NCBI RefSeq assembly: GCF_003696365.1
Contig: NZ_RFFM01000001.1
Coordinates: 883,852 to 947,851, forward strand
Reading direction: 5' to 3'
Source: Stutzerimonas zhaodongensis
GTDB lineage: Bacteria; Pseudomonadota; Gammaproteobacteria; Pseudomonadales; Pseudomonadaceae
DNA: 64,000 nucleotides
The notes beneath the pieces are model-generated. The model searched no databases, was not told where the DNA came from, and was given only the letters and a program-made list of their open reading frames with translations. A program made the position numbers and the translations under genes. Shown piece after piece: positions 51,692 through 59,575 of the stretch (within the stretch, counting starts at the first letter, position 1; each line of letters starts with the position of its first letter).

Positions 51692-52810
51692 ATGAACACC
51701 CAGACCAATGCCCCAATTGCAGAAGAGCCGCAGACCGCAAGACGCGCCTTCTTGAAAAATTCGCTGATGGTTTCAGCTGGCGTAGCCTCCATGGGAGGCC
51801 TGGGATTGTCCCGGCTCGCCCTTGCCGAGCCCCTGACTCAGCGTTATCCAGACGAGTTGGTGGAAATCCTGGACGAAAGCTTCACGCAATACCGCCTGTT
51901 CAATGCCAGCGTAGAGAAAATTGCCACCGGCATGCGCTGGGCAGAAGGCCCAGTATGGGTAGGCGACGGGCGCTATTTGCTGGTCAGCGACATTCCGGAA
52001 AACCGCATCATGCGCTGGGACGAAATCACCGGTTCCTTCGATGTCTACCGCGAGCACTCCAATCACTCCAATGGGCTTGCGCGCGACCTCCAGGGCCGAT
52101 TACTGGTGTGCGAAGGCTCCACCACCAACGACCTGGGTCGCCGCGTAACCCGCACCGAACCCGATGGCAGCATCACCGTGCTGGCCCATGAATTCGAGGG
52201 CAAACGCTTCAATTCGCCCAACGACCTCGCAGTCCGGCAGGACGGTTCGATCTGGTTCACTGACCCACCTTTCCAAACCGGCAACTTCTACGAAGGGCAC
52301 AAGATAGAGACGCAGTTGCCCGATGGCGTCTACCGCATCGATGGCGACACCGGCACGGTCACTCGGGTTATCGACTCGTTATCGGGGCCGAACGGCCTGT
52401 GCTTTTCGCCGGACCAGAAGACGCTCTATGTCGTCGAGGGTCGGGCCAAACCGAATCGCCTCGTCTGGGCGTACCCGGTCAATGATGACGGCACCCTGGG
52501 CGAGCGCCGCAAGCACATCGAGGCACAGAGCCATGGGGCGCTGGACGGAATCAAGTGCGATGAGGCCGGCAACCTCTGGTGCGGCTGGGGCAGCTCGGGT
52601 TCACCCGAAGCAGTGACCGCCGACCTGGACGGCGTGATGATCTTCAACCCGGAGGGCAAAGCGATCGGCAAGATCAGGCTGCCGGAACGCTGCGCCAACC
52701 TCTGCTTCGGCGGTGCGAAAGGCAACCGCTTGTTCATGGCCAGCAGTCACTCGATCTATTCGCTCTACGTGAACACGCGTGACGCGAGCTTTGGCAAGAG
52801 GCCTGCGTGA
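51692..52810 (+). CDS. Tat-exported SMP-30/gluconolactonase family protein
   Basis: A 372-residue six-bladed beta-propeller hydrolase of the SMP-30/gluconolactonase/LRE family. The N-terminal ARRAFLKN followed by a hydrophobic stretch (about 24-44) is a twin-arginine-type signal, so it works in the periplasm. Metal-site segments are AEGPVWVGDGRYL near 88, NSPNDLAVRQDG near 175, SGPNGLCFSPDQ near 232 and DGIKCDEAGNLW near 285. The likely reaction is hydrolysis of a sugar lactone. Monocistronic; REP-bearing repeats follow. Confidence 0.9.
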   Translation: MNTQTNAPIAEEPQTARRAFLKNSLMVSAGVASMGGLGLSRLALAEPLTQRYPDELVEILDESFTQYRLFNASVEKIATGMRWAEGPVWVGDGRYLLVSDIPENRIMRWDEITGSFDVYREHSNHSNGLARDLQGRLLVCEGSTTNDLGRRVTRTEPDGSITVLAHEFEGKRFNSPNDLAVRQDGSIWFTDPPFQTGNFYEGHKIETQLPDGVYRIDGDTGTVTRVIDSLSGPNGLCFSPDQKTLYVVEGRAKPNRLVWAYPVNDDGTLGERRKHIEAQSHGALDGIKCDEAGNLWCGWGSSGSPEAVTADLDGVMIFNPEGKAIGKIRLPERCANLCFGGAKGNRLFMASSHSIYSLYVNTRDASFGKRPA

Positions 52811-52828
52811 TCGAACAGCCGTAAAAGC

Positions 52829-53121
52829 GATCGCGAGCAAGCTCGCTCCTACAGGTTTGTTGAGCGTGGAAACCAGCGGCGCAGGGAACGTTCATGTTCG
52901 AAGGCATCCCTACCCTCAACCGCACCACGAACCGCTCTTCGTAGGAGCGAGCTTGCTCGCGATCAGGGCCGGTCCAGCTGACGGGAGTCGCGAGCAAATG
53001 CGCTGCCACGGGCTCCGGTGAGCATCGAAACCAGCGTCGCAGGGATCGCGCATGTTCGAAGGCATCCTGCCCTAAACCGCACCACGAACCGCTCTTCGTA
53101 GGAGCGAGCTTGCTCGCGATC
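52829..53121. repeat. REP elements within a tandem duplication
   Basis: Three copies of a REP core: GATCGCGAGCAAGCTCGCTCC at 52829-52853 (as GATCGCGAGCAA then GCTCGCTCC) and two inverted copies at 52941-52964 and 53098-53121. The last two lie in a tandem duplication of about 158 bp (52861-52969 and 53019-53127) that also repeats GGCATCC and CGCACCACGAACCGCTCTTC. This is the only content of the 428-bp gap between the SMP-30 gene and cheV. Confidence 0.85.
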
Positions 53122-53238
53122 AGGGCAGCCGTTGAGTTCAAGCGCTGCACTGTGCCAGGTGCCGAGCGAGCAAAACCGCCCTTACCCGCTAACTCAGTTG
53201 ACCTGCCGCCCTCTGGTCTATTCGATCACCGAGATTGC

Positions 53239-54147
53239 TCAGGCGACCGAGGCGTCTTCGCCGAGGTGAATCACCCGTGCAGCTCGTAGCATGCATTTGG
53301 CCATTTCTGGTGGGGAAAACTTGGTGAGAATGTCATTGGCACCGGCAGCCTTGGCTTTGTCGGTGCTTATGGTGCTATCCAGTGACGTATGCAGCAGCAC
53401 GTAGATGGACGCGTAATCCGGATGTTTGCGTAGCGCCTGGGTGAAGGAATAGCCGTCCATTTCGGGCATTTCGATGTCCGACACCACCACATTGATTGCC
53501 TCATAGCTGTCTTTGAGACTGTCGAGCTTCTCGAAGGCTTCACGCGCGCTGCGCACGGCGTGGCAGGTAACCCCCATCTTCGTGAGTGCAGACACCGACA
53601 TATGAATGGCCACCTGACTGTCGTCGACGATCAACGCGCGAGTTTCGGTCAGCAGCTGTGCATCCTGATCATCGAGATCAGAGATGTCGGCCTCGGCAGG
53701 TATCGGCGAAATATTGTGGATGACCTTTTCTACATCGAGTATCTGAATGAGTGCGCCATCGACTTCGGCTGTGCCGGTGATGAACGAGCTATTTCGGGCA
53801 CCGTACGGCGGTGGCAGGATCTTCGAAGATTGAATATGGACGATCTTGACCACTGCCTGCACATGCAGCCCCTGTTTGGAGCGGCTGATTTCGGTGACGA
53901 TCAGGCATCCACCCTTAGGGTCCTGCAGTGGAGCCATGCCGATAGCCATGCTCAGGTCAATGACCGATAACGGCTGACCTCGCAGCGTGGCGACACCCCG
54001 GACATGCGGGTGCGATTCTGGCAGGCGCGTCAACGAAGGCGTCGGGATGATCTCGCTGACCTTCAACAGGTTGATCGCCATCTGTTTGCCGCTGCGCAGC
54101 GTAAACAGCAATAGCGATAAGGCGTCGGTGGCGGATGCGTTGTTCAT
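53239..54147 (-). CDS. cheV: chemotaxis coupling protein CheV
   Basis: A 302-residue protein: CheW-like coupling domain (about 1-165, with MAINLLKVSEIIP and SHPHVRGVATLRGQPLSVIDL) and a C-terminal receiver (about 178-295; Asp in VVVSDIEMPEMDGYS). CheV links chemoreceptors to CheA and can be phosphorylated to tune adaptation. It is monocistronic, as is usual in pseudomonads with several cheV copies. The phospho-site and the Thr in LLHTSLD are intact. Confidence 0.95.
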   Translation of the reverse strand: MNNASATDALSLLLFTLRSGKQMAINLLKVSEIIPTPSLTRLPESHPHVRGVATLRGQPLSVIDLSMAIGMAPLQDPKGGCLIVTEISRSKQGLHVQAVVKIVHIQSSKILPPPYGARNSSFITGTAEVDGALIQILDVEKVIHNISPIPAEADISDLDDQDAQLLTETRALIVDDSQVAIHMSVSALTKMGVTCHAVRSAREAFEKLDSLKDSYEAINVVVSDIEMPEMDGYSFTQALRKHPDYASIYVLLHTSLDSTISTDKAKAAGANDILTKFSPPEMAKCMLRAARVIHLGEDASVA

Positions 54148-54267
54148 GAATAGTCCTGTTGGAAAGCCGGTCTCGTTGCGTAGAAATCACCCTCGCCAAA
54201 GCTTGTCGGCTGCCCCGTCAGAATCTTCAATCGATCGAGCGCCGTCCGACGAACCAACGCGTGTCCA

Positions 54268-55455
54268 TCAGCACCGCTCGAAGATCGCCGCGATGCCCTG
54301 GCCGCCGCCGATGCACATGGTCACCAGCGCGTAGCGGCCCTGGATACGCTGTAGCTCGTGGATCGCTTTGACCGTGATGATCGCGCCTGTCGCACCCACC
54401 GGATGACCGAGCGATATGCCAGAGCCGTTCGGATTGACCTTGGCCGGATCCAGCCCAAGCTCCTGCATCACGGCACAGGCCTGAGCCGCGAAGGCTTCGT
54501 TGGCTTCGATCACGTCGATTTGCGCCAGACTGATGCCGGTCCGATCCAGCACCTGGCGCACCGCCGGCACCGGACCTATGCCCATGTATGCGGGATCGAC
54601 CCCAGCGTGCGCATAGCCAACAAGACGCGCGAGGGGTTTCAACCCGAGTGCCCTTGCCCGCCCTGCCTCGGTCAGCATCAGCGCAGCGGCGCCATCGTTG
54701 AGGCCGGACGCGTTACCCGCCGTCACTGTACCGTTATCCTTCTTGAACACCGGCTTCAAGGCCGCTAGCCGTTCAGCCGTCAGATCCGGGCGCAGATGCT
54801 CGTCTTCTTCGAAATGGCTGACGCCCTTGCGACTGCTTATTTCAACCGGAACGATCTGTTCGCGGAAATATCCCAGCTCCTGTGCACGCGCTGCGCGCTG
54901 CTGGCTTTCGAGCGCCAGAGCGTCCTGCTGTTGGCGAGTGATGCCGTAGCGCTGGGCAACATTTTCCGCAGTCACGCCCATGTGAAACTTGCCCCAGGGA
55001 TCGTGCAGCAAGGTGTTCATGTAATCGACTGCCTGGCTATCGCCAAGCCGCGCACCCCAACGCATGTTGGGGAGAATGAAGGGGCCGCGGCTCATGCTCT
55101 CGGCACCGCCGCCAATTGCCACGTCGGTGTCGCCTAGGAGGATCGATTGCGCCGCAGAGATGACGGCCTGCAGCCCGGACCCGCATAAGCGGTTTACGTT
55201 GAACGCTGGAGTCTCAAGCGGGATACCCGCATCTACAGCAGCCACCCGCGCCAAGTAGCCATCGCGCGGCTCGGTAGGGATGACGTTACCCATCACGACG
55301 TGGCCGACCGCCTCGGGCGGCATTCCAGAACGCTCCAATGCACCGCGGCAAGCGGTCGTTGCCAGGGAGATCAGGTCAACGTCTTTCAATGCCCCGCCAA
55401 AGGAACCGATTGCTGTGCGCACCGCGCCCACGATGACGACTTCTCGATCGGCCAT
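54268..55455 (-). CDS. acetyl-CoA C-acyltransferase (thiolase)
   Basis: A 395-residue thiolase that joins or splits acetyl-CoA units (acetoacetyl-CoA formation or beta-oxidation). The nucleophilic Cys is in NRLCGSGLQAV (near 88), the conserved GHPVGATGA is near 350, and the second Cys in CIGGGQGIA near 382. The length and start (MADREVVIVGAVRTAIGSFGG is the family opening) indicate a PhaA/AtoB-type enzyme. No fatty-acid or PHB genes are adjacent, so the pathway is open. Confidence 0.93.
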   Translation of the reverse strand: MADREVVIVGAVRTAIGSFGGALKDVDLISLATTACRGALERSGMPPEAVGHVVMGNVIPTEPRDGYLARVAAVDAGIPLETPAFNVNRLCGSGLQAVISAAQSILLGDTDVAIGGGAESMSRGPFILPNMRWGARLGDSQAVDYMNTLLHDPWGKFHMGVTAENVAQRYGITRQQQDALALESQQRAARAQELGYFREQIVPVEISSRKGVSHFEEDEHLRPDLTAERLAALKPVFKKDNGTVTAGNASGLNDGAAALMLTEAGRARALGLKPLARLVGYAHAGVDPAYMGIGPVPAVRQVLDRTGISLAQIDVIEANEAFAAQACAVMQELGLDPAKVNPNGSGISLGHPVGATGAIITVKAIHELQRIQGRYALVTMCIGGGQGIAAIFERC

Positions 55456-55600
55456 ATGAATCTCCCCTGATACCAGTAGTTCGCGGTTCTTCTCCCGCGC
55501 AGCTGGTCACGATCCTAGCGGCGTGGCGGCGAAGCACAACGCTCAAACCTGCAGACCCTCTCTGCATATCTGCAGAACGCATCGGTCACATCTGCGCGTG

Positions 55601-57751
55601 TCATAGCGCTTCGGACGTACGTGGCTGCGTAGCATCGGTGACGATCAGCTCGCCCTCAGCGCTCCGCGCTGCCCGCGCAGCCTTCTTGCGGGCACTGATG
55701 CTCGCTACGCATTGCCCTTCATTGTTGAGGATCACGATGCACTCCAGGCATTGAATGCATTCGTCATAGTCGATACGGCCGTCGCGCTTGATCGCACCGA
55801 TCTCACATTGATGCTTGCAGTGCTGACAAGGTTGGCCGCAGGCATCGATGCGTTCGAGCCAGGAAAACAGACGAAACTTGCCGAGGATCGCCAGTCCCGC
55901 GCCCAATGGGCATACGTAGCGGCAATAGAATTTGTGCACGAACAGGCCGAGCCCGAGCAGGATCAGCGCGTACAGCACGAACGGCCATGAGCGTAGGAAA
56001 AACAGCGTCATGCTGGTCTTAAACGGCTCCACCTCAGCGAGCCGCTCGGCGAGCGTTAGCGAAAAGAAAGCGGTCGGCACCAGGCCGATCAAAATCAGAT
56101 ATTTCACCCACTGCAAGCGATGATGACTGCGGTCTGAAATCTTCCACTGCGGGATGCGCAAGCCTTTTGCGGCCCAGCCGAGCATTTCCTGCAGTGCGCC
56201 GAACGGGCAGAGCCAGCCACAGAAAACCCCTCGCCCCCAGATCAACAGGCTGATGAAGGTGAAGCTCCAGAGGATGAAGATCACAGGGTCCATAAGGAAG
56301 ACGCGGATATCGAAGTCATTCCAGAGCGCCAGCAGCAGCGTGAAAATGTTCACTACCGAGAGCTGGCCCTGGGCGTACAGCCCGATGAACACCAGCGTGA
56401 ACATGAGAAAGCCCGCGCGAAACAGGTGGAAACCTCGGCTGTTTCTGCTGATGCGGTGCTGCCAGATGAACACGCCGGTCAGCAGGATCAGCGACGCGCC
56501 GAGCAGGCTAATCTGCCACCAACGCTCATGCCACATGCGCAGCCAGATTGGCGCCGGGTCCACGACCACCAGGGGATCTGCAGTTTCGAATAGATAAGGA
56601 TCGAGCTGAAAGCCGCGGGTGAGCTGCGTGCTGCTCTCCACCAGGTGGTTGCGCTGCAGCCTTACATTCAGGCGCAAGCCAGCAGGCTCGGCGGGGTTGA
56701 AGGCATTGTGCGTCTTGATGCGAAAGATGTTTGCCTCGAATCCCTCCATGGACATACCGACTGGTATGTTGAGCTGATCCTTCACCGCGCCGTTGTTGAA
56801 GTTCATGTCATGCAGCTCGATCGCGTGATCGTTCTGCATCAGGACAAGCCGCGCGGGCACTGTCGCTGGAACGAAGTCGTCCGGCACATGACGGTACATA
56901 CCCGATGACAGCACCAGCAGCGCCTGCTCGTTGGCTTTCAGCTCTTCGTTGAGCCGCGCGAAACCCTCATCCCCGAGAAGGTTCCGGCCGATCATTGGCG
57001 CATTCAGGTAAGCGAAATAAAGCTCGCTGAACGGCTGACTGTCGTACTCCGGATCGATTTCCGGGTAGTCGTCAAGCGTTCCGCCAAGCGCTGATTCCAG
57101 CTCGCTGCGAGTGATGGTCCAGTGCTGGAGCAAGCCGCGCGCGAGCAGCTGCGCCCAATCGAGCGATTCATGAAGATCAGCCCTGGGCGTCGCCAGGGGA
57201 CCACTGGCAAAGCCTTCAAGCAATTTGCGCGCGACACTAAGGGCAGACAGCAGCACAGTCTCGTTGAGGATCACGACCGACACCGTCGCCTTGCTCACAC
57301 CATCGAGCAGGGTAACTGAATCGCCAGCGCTCCCCGCTGCGGTACGGCTACCGACCACGATGGGTTTCCCGACAGAGACTTGCCGATACTGATCAACGAA
57401 ATCGTATAGCGTTTGCTCGCCGAGCCCGTGCAGAAACACCGGCTCGTGATGCTCCAGAACGGTCACGCCGGTGAGCACGCCCCGTGTGTCCAAACCGATC
57501 AGCAGCCGGATCGGTTTGCCGGAGAAGCCTTGCAGATTCGAGTAATCGGTGGACTCGAAGGCATAGCCGAGCAGTTCATCCAACTGGTAAACGCTTTGGA
57601 CCGGCGGATCAGCCTGTTTCGGCTCGATGCGCGTGGCCTTGGGGAAAAGCTGCTGGATCTGGGCCTCGGGCACCTGGGCGAAGAGCGTCGGGCTGGCCAG
57701 CGCGCTAAGCAGCACCAACACGCGCAGTAGGAAGCGAGCGCAGCGTGTCAT
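55601..57751 (-). CDS. nosR: NosR/NirI family membrane iron-sulfur flavoprotein, solitary
   Basis: A 716-residue protein of the NosR/NirI family. Order: signal-type helix (1-26), periplasmic FMN-binding domain (about 60-200), helices, two CxxxCP membrane motifs (CGWLCPFGALQE near 515 and CRYVCPLGAG near 620), then two ferredoxin-type [4Fe-4S] clusters (CGQPCQHCKHQC and CIQCLECIV). NosR supplies electrons to nitrous oxide reductase. The FMN-attachment segment reads DGVSKATVS, with Lys where Gly is usual in SGAT-type motifs. Neither nosZ nor nosDFYL is adjacent, so this is either a second NosR or a NirI-type protein. Confidence 0.88.
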   Translation of the reverse strand: MTRCARFLLRVLVLLSALASPTLFAQVPEAQIQQLFPKATRIEPKQADPPVQSVYQLDELLGYAFESTDYSNLQGFSGKPIRLLIGLDTRGVLTGVTVLEHHEPVFLHGLGEQTLYDFVDQYRQVSVGKPIVVGSRTAAGSAGDSVTLLDGVSKATVSVVILNETVLLSALSVARKLLEGFASGPLATPRADLHESLDWAQLLARGLLQHWTITRSELESALGGTLDDYPEIDPEYDSQPFSELYFAYLNAPMIGRNLLGDEGFARLNEELKANEQALLVLSSGMYRHVPDDFVPATVPARLVLMQNDHAIELHDMNFNNGAVKDQLNIPVGMSMEGFEANIFRIKTHNAFNPAEPAGLRLNVRLQRNHLVESSTQLTRGFQLDPYLFETADPLVVVDPAPIWLRMWHERWWQISLLGASLILLTGVFIWQHRISRNSRGFHLFRAGFLMFTLVFIGLYAQGQLSVVNIFTLLLALWNDFDIRVFLMDPVIFILWSFTFISLLIWGRGVFCGWLCPFGALQEMLGWAAKGLRIPQWKISDRSHHRLQWVKYLILIGLVPTAFFSLTLAERLAEVEPFKTSMTLFFLRSWPFVLYALILLGLGLFVHKFYCRYVCPLGAGLAILGKFRLFSWLERIDACGQPCQHCKHQCEIGAIKRDGRIDYDECIQCLECIVILNNEGQCVASISARKKAARAARSAEGELIVTDATQPRTSEAL

Positions 57752-57991
57752 CTATGCCTCAGGGTTTTGTTGTTATGCCCCATGCTATCCAGAGCGCCAC
57801 CGACCGCCATTCGACTTGGGCAGTGAAAGAGCAGTACTTCAGTGCTACCCCGGGGCACTCGCGGTGCCTCGCCAGACAGCGAGAGATCGATGCGTCTGTC
57901 CCCGGCCCTTATCGCAACCGAACCGTCATCGCAACGGAACGATGCACCCGCTTACCAGGCCCAAGCTAGACCAATCAGCGGAGGCCCAGCG

Positions 57992-58312
57992 ATGACCAAG
58001 GCAGTCAAACCGGACGCCGAACAGCCGTACTTCGAGACCCCTGCCCACATCCCGAGCGGCAGTGATCACCAGATTCCGCATAGCCATCGTCTGGTCTACC
58101 GCGACCATGACGTGATCGTGCACCTCACCGGCTACGAGTACGAGACGTTCGGCGAAACCCTCTGGGCCGTTGGCGCCGAGGTCGTCAAGGATCTCGAGAT
58201 CGTGGTCCCTGTGGAAGTCGATCAAGAGCAGCATTACCGCAGCTATGACGAAGCGAGGGACCGTGGAATCGAACTGGGAAAACACCTGGTCGACGCGCTC
58301 CAGGGTTGCTGA
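57992..58312 (+). CDS. hypothetical protein (106 aa)
   Basis: A 106-residue acidic soluble protein, unknown family. A strong GCGGAGG ribosome binding site lies 8-14 bases before the ATG, so I prefer this start to 57842. His-rich centre (DHQIPHSHRLVYRDHDVIVH) might bind metal. It leads a tight plus-strand row with the acetyltransferase (40 bp), YkgJ-type (70 bp) and FKBP (26 bp) genes, so it may share a transcript. Confidence 0.7.
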   Translation: MTKAVKPDAEQPYFETPAHIPSGSDHQIPHSHRLVYRDHDVIVHLTGYEYETFGETLWAVGAEVVKDLEIVVPVEVDQEQHYRSYDEARDRGIELGKHLVDALQGC

Positions 58313-58352
58313 ACATGCGCCCAATGTCCGAAATGAATATGAGGTCCTTTGT

Positions 58353-58646
58353 ATGAACGCGAATCACGCAACCGTGCGACACGACCACCAACAGCAGCGC
58401 TATGTGCTCGACGTGGACGGCAAGGCGCTGGGTGTCGCCAGTTATCAGCAAGACGGCGATCGCCAGATATTCACTCACACCGAAGTTGACCCAAGCCTGG
58501 AGGGACAGGGCATGGGAAGCAAATTGATCCGCGAAGCGCTAGACGACGTTCGCCAACGTGGCAAGCGGGTCGTACCTCAGTGCGAATTCGTCGCCGCCTA
58601 CGTCAAGAAGCATGATGAGTGGAGTGACATCGTCGATACGCAATAA
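58353..58646 (+). CDS. small GNAT-like acetyltransferase (YidJ/Acetyltransf_CG type)
   Basis: A 97-residue single-domain protein of the short N-acetyltransferase (NATD1/Acetyltransf_CG) family. The acetyl-CoA loop GQGMGSKLIREAL (near 52-64) and the tail RVVPQCEFVAAYVKKH (near 71-86) are characteristic. Substrate unknown. GAGG lies about 11 bases before the ATG at 58353. Confidence 0.85.
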   Translation: MNANHATVRHDHQQQRYVLDVDGKALGVASYQQDGDRQIFTHTEVDPSLEGQGMGSKLIREALDDVRQRGKRVVPQCEFVAAYVKKHDEWSDIVDTQ

Positions 58647-58716
58647 GCGAGGCGACAGGGGCAGGCATGTGGCGTCCAGACAGGTAACATGCCGCCCCCG
58701 ATAGCAAGTACCACGC

Positions 58717-59070
58717 ATGACCTGTACCCATCGCAAGATCGAACACCTTCGCCGACAGATTCCAGGCTTTGCCTGCGTACCCGGCTGCCACGACTGTTGC
58801 GGCCCGGTGACCGCCTCTTCCGAAGAAATGGCTCGCCTGCCGCACCGGAGCGCATCGCAGCATGATGAAGCGCTGGCGCAGTGGAACTGCGTGCACCTTG
58901 GGCCGAACGGCTGCGAGGCATACGACGAGCGCCCCTTGATCTGCCGGTTGTTCGGCACCACCGAGAGCCTGCCCTGCCCCCGCGGCAGAGGGCCGGAAAC
59001 ACCCACAACAGCACAGGTTGAGAAGCAGGTCCACCAGCTCATTGCCAGCACTCGTCAGGTCTTGGTTTAG
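58717..59070 (+). CDS. YkgJ family cysteine-cluster protein
   Basis: A 117-residue protein of the YkgJ/Fe-S or zinc cysteine-cluster family. The CVPGCHDCCGPV motif near 20-31 and later CxxxxxGC (CVHLGPNGC) and ICRLFG segments give the usual eight-Cys pattern. YkgJ proteins are thought to bind a metal centre; the role is unknown. Part of the small-gene row between nosR and the hybrid kinase. Confidence 0.88.
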   Translation: MTCTHRKIEHLRRQIPGFACVPGCHDCCGPVTASSEEMARLPHRSASQHDEALAQWNCVHLGPNGCEAYDERPLICRLFGTTESLPCPRGRGPETPTTAQVEKQVHQLIASTRQVLV

Positions 59071-59096
59071 GCGATTTACATATTATGAGGGAGATG

Positions 59097-59438
59097 ATGA
59101 GTAACGAACTGCAGATAGATGACGTCCGCCTTGGGGACGGCAAGGCCGTGTCCAAGGGCGCGCTGATCACGACTCAGTACCGCGGCCAGCTCGAAGACGG
59201 CACCACCTTCGATTCTTCGTACGAGCGAGGCAAGCCCTTCCAGTGCGTGATTGGTACAGGACGCGTGATCAAGGGGTGGGATATCGGCCTGATGGGCATG
59301 CGGGTGGGCGGCATTCGCAAACTCTTCGTGCCCGCAAACCTCGCTTATGGCGAGCGCCAAATTGGCGAGCACATCAAGCCAAACTCGAATCTGCTATTCG
59401 AGATCGAGCTGCTGGAAGTCTTAACCCGCGACGATTGA
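59097..59438 (+). CDS. FKBP-type peptidyl-prolyl cis-trans isomerase
   Basis: A 113-residue FKBP domain that speeds up proline isomerisation in protein folding. Family marks: GDGKAVSKGALITTQYRGQLEDGTTFDSSYERG as successive conserved pieces (for example TTFDSSYERG), IPxVIKGWDIGLMGM as VIKGWDIGLMGMRVGG near 58, and LAYGERQIG near 82. It has no signal peptide, so it is cytoplasmic. Of three in-frame ATGs (59085, 59094, 59097) I chose the last, 5 bases after GAGGG. Confidence 0.92.
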   Translation: MSNELQIDDVRLGDGKAVSKGALITTQYRGQLEDGTTFDSSYERGKPFQCVIGTGRVIKGWDIGLMGMRVGGIRKLFVPANLAYGERQIGEHIKPNSNLLFEIELLEVLTRDD

Positions 59439-59575
59439 ATGTGACGAAGCGCACGGCCAGCGATATGCAGTCCAACTTTGCCGCTTCAGCGTGATCAAAG
59501 CCTGTTAGTCGACAATGTTGAGCGCTACCCCTCGGTGGCCACGCACGGACGACTTCCTGTACCACCAAATCCAGA

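Noticed and set aside
57752..57991. FNR/DNR box upstream of nosR
   Set aside because: No TTGAT-N4-ATCAA-like sequence was seen, so oxygen control is not claimed.
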